Assembly (NCBI GenBank): GCA_963556495.2
Contig: OY747722.1
Location: 26,177,501-26,241,500 of the forward strand
Origin: Valencia hispanica
Taxonomy: Eukaryota; Chordata; Actinopteri; Cyprinodontiformes; Valenciidae
Direction of reading: 5' to 3'
DNA: 64,000 nt
Part shown: positions 59,156 to 64,000 of the stretch, piece after piece
Layout of the letters: each line of letters opens with the position of its first letter
How positions within the stretch are numbered: position 1 is the first letter of the stretch
Made by a program: the position numbers and the translations under genes
The notes under the pieces: model-generated
Database searches by the model: none
Told to the model about the DNA's origin: nothing
The model's input: only the letters and a program-made list of their open reading frames with translations

Positions 59156-59908
59156 CAGTGTTTCTCAAACTATGGGGCGAGCCCCACTACTGGGGCGCAG
59201 AGGTATTGCAGGTGGGGCGTGACATCAACGGGATTTAAATAGTTTTTCCCCCCTAGATTCTGTCGTTGTGAATGTTTCACTGCACTGTAAATTAAATCAA
59301 CCAACTCCCCCCTCTCACAAAATTAAACACACCCAAATAAATTAGCAATTGTGATCATCATTGTAAACAGAACCGGGACCTGGAACATCGGGCTGGGAGT
59401 TTGACGTTAGAATATATCGCAGCAGAACAAAACAAGCTGAAGTAGCCGCATTATCAGCGATTCCATCTACAAAATGTAAAAATATCTAAAAAGATCAGGG
59501 AACGTTTCAGAGTCAGAGAAGTCACACGGTCAACCACGGAGGAAATACAGGGATGAGTATCTTGCTCTTTATTTATTTATTTATTTTTATTTTGCATTTT
59601 TGAAAGCTTTGTAAATTTGATAAAACTACAACTTTTATTTTTTCCAACTGTGAGCTGAAGTTCTACAAGTAGCAACTACTGACAGCATATATTTCTGAGC
59701 CGGTTTTATACCAGTGCGCAACCCCTTTTTCCAACTAATTTATACCCTTAAAAGCTTGTAGACTAACTCGGCTATTTAAATAAATAAAACACTTTAAAAT
59801 CCGGCGTGGTCACCATTCTGTTGGGGCGATAAAAGCATGGGGGGGGGGGGCTTGTGTATGCTCCTTTGTCCAAAGTGGGGAATGATAAAAAATGTTTGAG
59901 AAACACTG
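59156..59908. mobile_element. Non-autonomous hAT element (753 bp)
   Basis: Ends CAGTGTTTCTCAAAC and, inverted, CAGTGTTTCTCAAAC match perfectly over 15 bases. The flanks ctttaaag (59148-59155) and gtttaaag (59909-59916) agree at 7 of 8 positions, an 8-bp hAT target duplication with one change. Contains a G-run of 12 at about 59839. No transposase; an internal deletion product. Confidence 0.92.
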
Positions 59909-59916
59909 GTTTAAAG

Positions 59917-60270
59917 GGACAACTAGCTACCTAGTTAGCTAGCTATACTCTTGATACATTTTTCTTAGTTTGTAGAAATATGTCTAGAGCGGCTGTAGCC
60001 ATAGATAGCAATAATATTTATCTTTGACGTTATCAAATTTCTATAGGAAACTATGAGCATGGCTAAATTGGTGCTAGGCTGATAATTTAGTAGTAGGCTA
60101 ATACTTACCATTTTATGATTTAAACACCATTCATGAAATCATTTAGAATGCACTGGGGTGGCCAGTGGGTTTTTTAAGTAGCAATGTGTAACACAGCACT
60201 GCCCTTTTATCTGTTGCTACGCACTGCCAGTCAGCTGCCTGAAAGAGGACTACTACATTTTTTATTCTAC
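59917..60270. other. Non-coding spacer
   Basis: Nothing recognised; includes several agctagctac-like words near 59925-59945. Confidence 0.35.
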
Positions 60271-60815
60271 TTCCGGAATTGCGCCGCTCAAGGTGGCAGC
60301 ATGTTTGAGTAGCTCTGTTTCTTTGGTTCATATTTTTTTCTTTTTTTAAACTTTTATTCTTCCATTTCTGGTAGAAACATTGTTTTTGTGGACAACTGTT
60401 CTCTCTGGATTTGAATGCTGTGCAGCTGGAAGGATTTTTGCTGATACTTTTTATTTTTGGACATTTGTTATGATGCATAACCATGGCAACAAGGTGGTTT
60501 ACTACTGGCAGCAGCTGATTAACATCACAAAAGCTCAAATAATACCTCAACTACAACCACAAAACCCTGATGAGTTGAAAAGAAGACGCCATAGATCCAG
60601 AGCATCCTCTACATCAGACTGTCATACAACTACAGAGCGTCTTCAGTCAGAGGCTTCTTCAGATCTGCAGAGCACTTCAAGAGATCATCCCTACCCACGG
60701 ACATCAGCATCTACAACAAATCTTTGAAAGAACTTGCATAATGAGTTACAGCAACATTTAATTTCCCTTTGGGATTAATAAAGTAATTTTGAATTGAATT
60801 TTTGACTTGAATTTG
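60271..60815 (+). mobile_element. Internally deleted LINE copy C
   Basis: Starts ttccggaattgcgccgctca and ends in aataaagtaattttgaattg. It has the same deletion junction as copy A (gatccagag joined to catcctctacatc, about 60595-60615). A 115-codon frame (60380-60727) differs from copy A by about three residues. The two copies share a derived structure, so they come from a propagated deletion derivative and not from two separate accidents. Confidence 0.88.
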
Positions 60816-61642
60816 AAGATTTGGAAGCATTTCTGGTGGCAAAAAAAACAAACAAAAAAACATGGACAGTCAAGGTGTGCCACCCATAAGTCCTTTTAAG
60901 GTTAAACAGCATGTAATGTCGTTTTCAAACTACAGTTAGCAAGCAGCTAGATGGCATTATACCAGTTGGTTTAAAATATTTGTCTTTATACCATGAGAAT
61001 GATACGAAGTAGTAATGAAGAGGTCTTCATTACGGGTGTTTTACTGTAGTAGTTTGTACAGCACTTTAGCACATTATTTAGCACTGCACTTTAAGCAAAG
61101 ATTTCCACATCAAAAACCATTTCCACACTAGAAATTTTAACTCTATTGAACATTTATTGAGTATTTTAATATGCACAGCTGCTCCTCATTGAGAATTGTG
61201 GTTGTTGCCTGTGAGGACAAAGGATTTTTATTTGGACCAAATGAGTACTGATAAAGCTAAACTTATGCAAATATGGTACAGATACATAAAATCTTTATTT
61301 ATAAAAAAATAACTAGTAAATGCATTTATTAATATGTGTTTTATGTAAAGACATGGAAGAAGCAGTTTGTTAAACTCCCCTGTGAGCGGAAAAATGATTT
61401 AGTCCATTTATCAGCTGACACTATTTAAGGCTGCAGTGTGTCATTAGAAAAAGTTAAACAGATTGAGCTGTTATGTTTCCATCAAGCTGTGGGAGGTGAG
61501 ATTATAAACCTTTTTCTGCTTCAACCGTACTCTGCCGCAAAAGGCTGCCTTTTTGCATACGGTTAACACTGTGTTTCTACTGAAGATTATTATAGTCAAG
61601 TAATCTTACATCTGCCACATCATTTACAGTTTTCGCTTATTG
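60816..61642. other. Non-coding stretch
   Basis: No gene supported; nothing recognised. Confidence 0.35.
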
Positions 61643-62136
61643 TTAAAGGGGCTATATGCAATTTTCTGAAATTTAAACTCGCGACTGACCCCATGTGGCC
61701 AAAAAACGGAGCTGCTCTTCCTTTCTGCTCGCTCTCACAGCACGCGCTCCAACGCCGGTCGCACTTGTCAGGGGTTTAACTTTTTAAGTCTTATGTGGAG
61801 TTACTGTTGTTGTCAAAGTTGTCCTTGGTCTCTTTGTATTCGCACAATCCATTGAACTGCTTGTGAGTGTAGGCTAATTGCTGACTACTGGTGGTGGCAG
61901 AGTGATCTGAAACATTTAACATGAACGTGCTTGACGTCATATGACGTCAGACAGCGCGGGAAAATCCAACCCGACAGAAAATATAAAAAATTGGATACAG
62001 GCTTATAGGTGCACCCACTGTGAGCTGACAAGGTGTCAGTATGCTCATCAGGAGATGTTTGAGTCATAAATGGTCAAATAAAAAGTCTATTGTTACATTT
62101 ATTTTGGGGGAAAAGTTGCATTTAGCTTCTTTAAAG
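61643..62136. mobile_element. MITE with TTAAAGNNGCTA termini
   Basis: Left end TTAAAGGGGCTATATGCAAT; inverted right end TTAAAGAAGCTAAATGCAAC, 14 of 17 matching before TTTT. About 490 bp with no coding frame. The interior contains two tgacgtcat-like palindromes near 61930-61950. The TTA at the ends would fit a Harbinger-type target, but the boundary between TIR and target is ambiguous. Confidence 0.6.
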
Positions 62137-64000
62137 TTTAATGCCAATAGTGTCATGTTAGTAATTAGAAAGCACCTAAATGCAGAATTAAACTATAGTT
62201 AAATGGAGAAATGTAATAAAATAAAGAACTTACAGGCTGAGAGGGCAGGACATGACACATGGAATTAGACAGGCAGTGTAACAGAAGGATTCAGTAACAC
62301 ACAGTGAAAACCTGAGTTTAAATTTTGAGGAGAGTTAGCAAGGACAAAGCAAACGAGAAGATCTAATCAGAGGCAAAGGGGAACAGCTGAGGGAGAGTGC
62401 AGGCAGAGGACAATCAGGGAAAGGGAAACAGCTGTGAAAAAGAGCAAACTGGCATGCTGTGGGGAGCCTAAAAATAAACACAGAAAGAGCTGAACTCCAA
62501 GGATCTAAAGGCAAAAGGACAAGCCTCACAATCTGAGAGATAAAATACTAAAATACAACAATAAACTAGAAAACTAAATACGAAGAAATGAACATATACA
62601 GAAGACCTAAAAGGCAATACTAAAGAGACAAGAAAGACCTGTAAAATAATAATAAAGGACCCAAATTAAAACAAATCCCTAAACATTCCAAAATTGTGAA
62701 ACACATTCAGGGTGAAGCAAGAAAAAGAACTGTAATGGTCTGTGCTCATTTCTTGTGTAGCAACAATTTTATGCATAGTGTGGTATTTACCATCTTGTAC
62801 TTGTGTGTAGAAATGTTCCTAAACATAACAGCTCTGAGCATGCGTATGCGCAGCATCTAGTGGTAGAACGGGGGAACTGCAAAACTGAAACAGTTTAACT
62901 TTGACTGAATATTTATCATATCGCCAAGGAGCTCATGTTGGAGTCTGTCTTTTAGCAAGATAACTCAAAAACTTTTGGATAGATTTGGATTACACTTTCA
63001 GGAAATGTTAGAAATTTGTCAAGGAATAAATTATTTGGGGGTGATCATGCATGGAGATCCTGTGAATCACAATCTGGGGTGGGGAAGGTGCTTCGTGGAG
63101 GTCTGTGCTCTCCGTGTGCTTTTTTTTTTACTTGACACATCAAGCGCTTCAGTTTAAAAGGATGTTGTTACACTTTGAAAACTGGATGGTCCTGCTTACT
63201 GGTGAAGCAGGTTGTCGCTGTCTCCATGAGTACTGACGCCAACCAAAGCAGTGTCTCTGTGCACCTCTGGTAGAAAATCTGGCCCAGCTGTGAGCTGAGG
63301 GATGTTTTAATGTATTCAATTTGATAATAAACCATTTTTCCCCTTTATTTCCAACAGGAAACTCTCCACTGTCCCCACTGCATTTACTGCCTGTCACTTT
63401 CTACTAGGTAGGAGTTTATAGAACCAAACAGCAATGTTCGGAACAAATTGAACAGATTTAATTTCTTCGAAGAGGTTAACTATTTCCATAGAACTGAATA
63501 ACAGCAAATGGAACCATGCTTTGTCACACATTTATCTGCAGCATAAGTCACACTATCGGTGTTGAATGAATTTGTGTTAACTATGACAATTTTCAAAGAG
63601 TGTTCATCAGGATTCTTTTTTTGCCTCACTTTTGTTTCACATAAAGGTCGGTGTCACTGAAATTCCTTTTTTCGCTCTCTTGGCCATTATTTTTGCGAAG
63701 AACGCAAGGACTTATTGTGTGTCAGAGGATGTGGTGTGACCAAATATGGTTAATTGAGGGCGTTTCAGTATGCAAATTACTGCGGACAGGCACAGCACCT
63801 ATGTACACATGTGGGATTTATCAACAGATATTTGCGGAGGAACATGCGTATGAGTGGCCACCAATCATTTGATAAATCCGGATTTTGACTGTTCATACCA
63901 ACATTTTTTATTTCATTTACGGCTAGAATATAGAACAGTTTCTACGAATGTTTGATAAATGAAGGCCCTGGTTTCTAATGCAAAAATAAAAAGAGAATGC
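62137..64000. other. Non-coding stretch to window end
   Basis: No gene supported. 62940-63120 (for example ggaggtctgtgctctccgtg) resembles part of a dispersed fish repeat I cannot name. Confidence 0.35.

Overview
The window looks like AT-rich chromosomal DNA from a ray-finned (teleost) fish. The evidence is the mixture of repeats: L2-type LINEs with short-repeat tails, Rex1/CR1-like and RTE/Rex3-like LINE remnants, an L1 ORF2 remnant, Tc1 elements with TIRs of about 210 bp, hAT and Harbinger-like non-autonomous DNA transposons, and a tRNA-derived SINE. No bacterial-style operons, rRNA genes, canonical tRNA genes or CRISPR arrays are visible. The species cannot be named from this sequence.

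One host gene is clear. A single 2,123-codon open reading frame (3523-9894, minus strand) encodes two canonical EF-hands, then about 700 residues of WD40-type repeats, a low-complexity acidic/Ser/Thr-rich region, and a tandem array of 52-residue repeats. It resembles the EF-hand/WD40 group that includes EFCAB8, WDR49 and WDR64. It is unusual in having no intron in the coding region and in its 156-bp coding minisatellite. A near-consensus RFX X-box and a TATA-like tract lie just upstream.

The rest is mostly repeats and non-coding DNA. 1-3.5 kb: L2 3' end and a ~193-bp tandem repeat. 10-16 kb: dispersed repeats, a LINE 3' end, a SINE with exact 12-bp target duplications and a Tigger-like MITE. 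16.7-19.4 kb: an L2 split by an 811-bp LTR-like insertion with a 5-bp duplication, then a Tc1 relic. 20.8-22.2 kb: two internally deleted LINE copies in inverted orientation. 23.5-25.1 kb: a nearly complete Tc1 element with a frameshifted transposase. 26.7-47.2 kb: relics of L1, RTE, another LINE clade and Tc1, a decayed ~100-bp tandem array, and long stretches without recognisable genes. 49.3-54.9 kb: a Rex1/CR1-like LINE broken by three DNA transposons (two hAT, one Harbinger-like), each bounded by exact target duplications. 55-64 kb: further hAT/MITE copies, a second copy of the internally deleted LINE, and non-coding DNA.

The genes do not form a pathway. The EF-hand/WD40 gene is the only host gene supported, and the transposons record successive insertions. 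No multi-exon gene could be assembled from the remaining sequence by eye, although introns of flanking genes may run through the long non-coding stretches.
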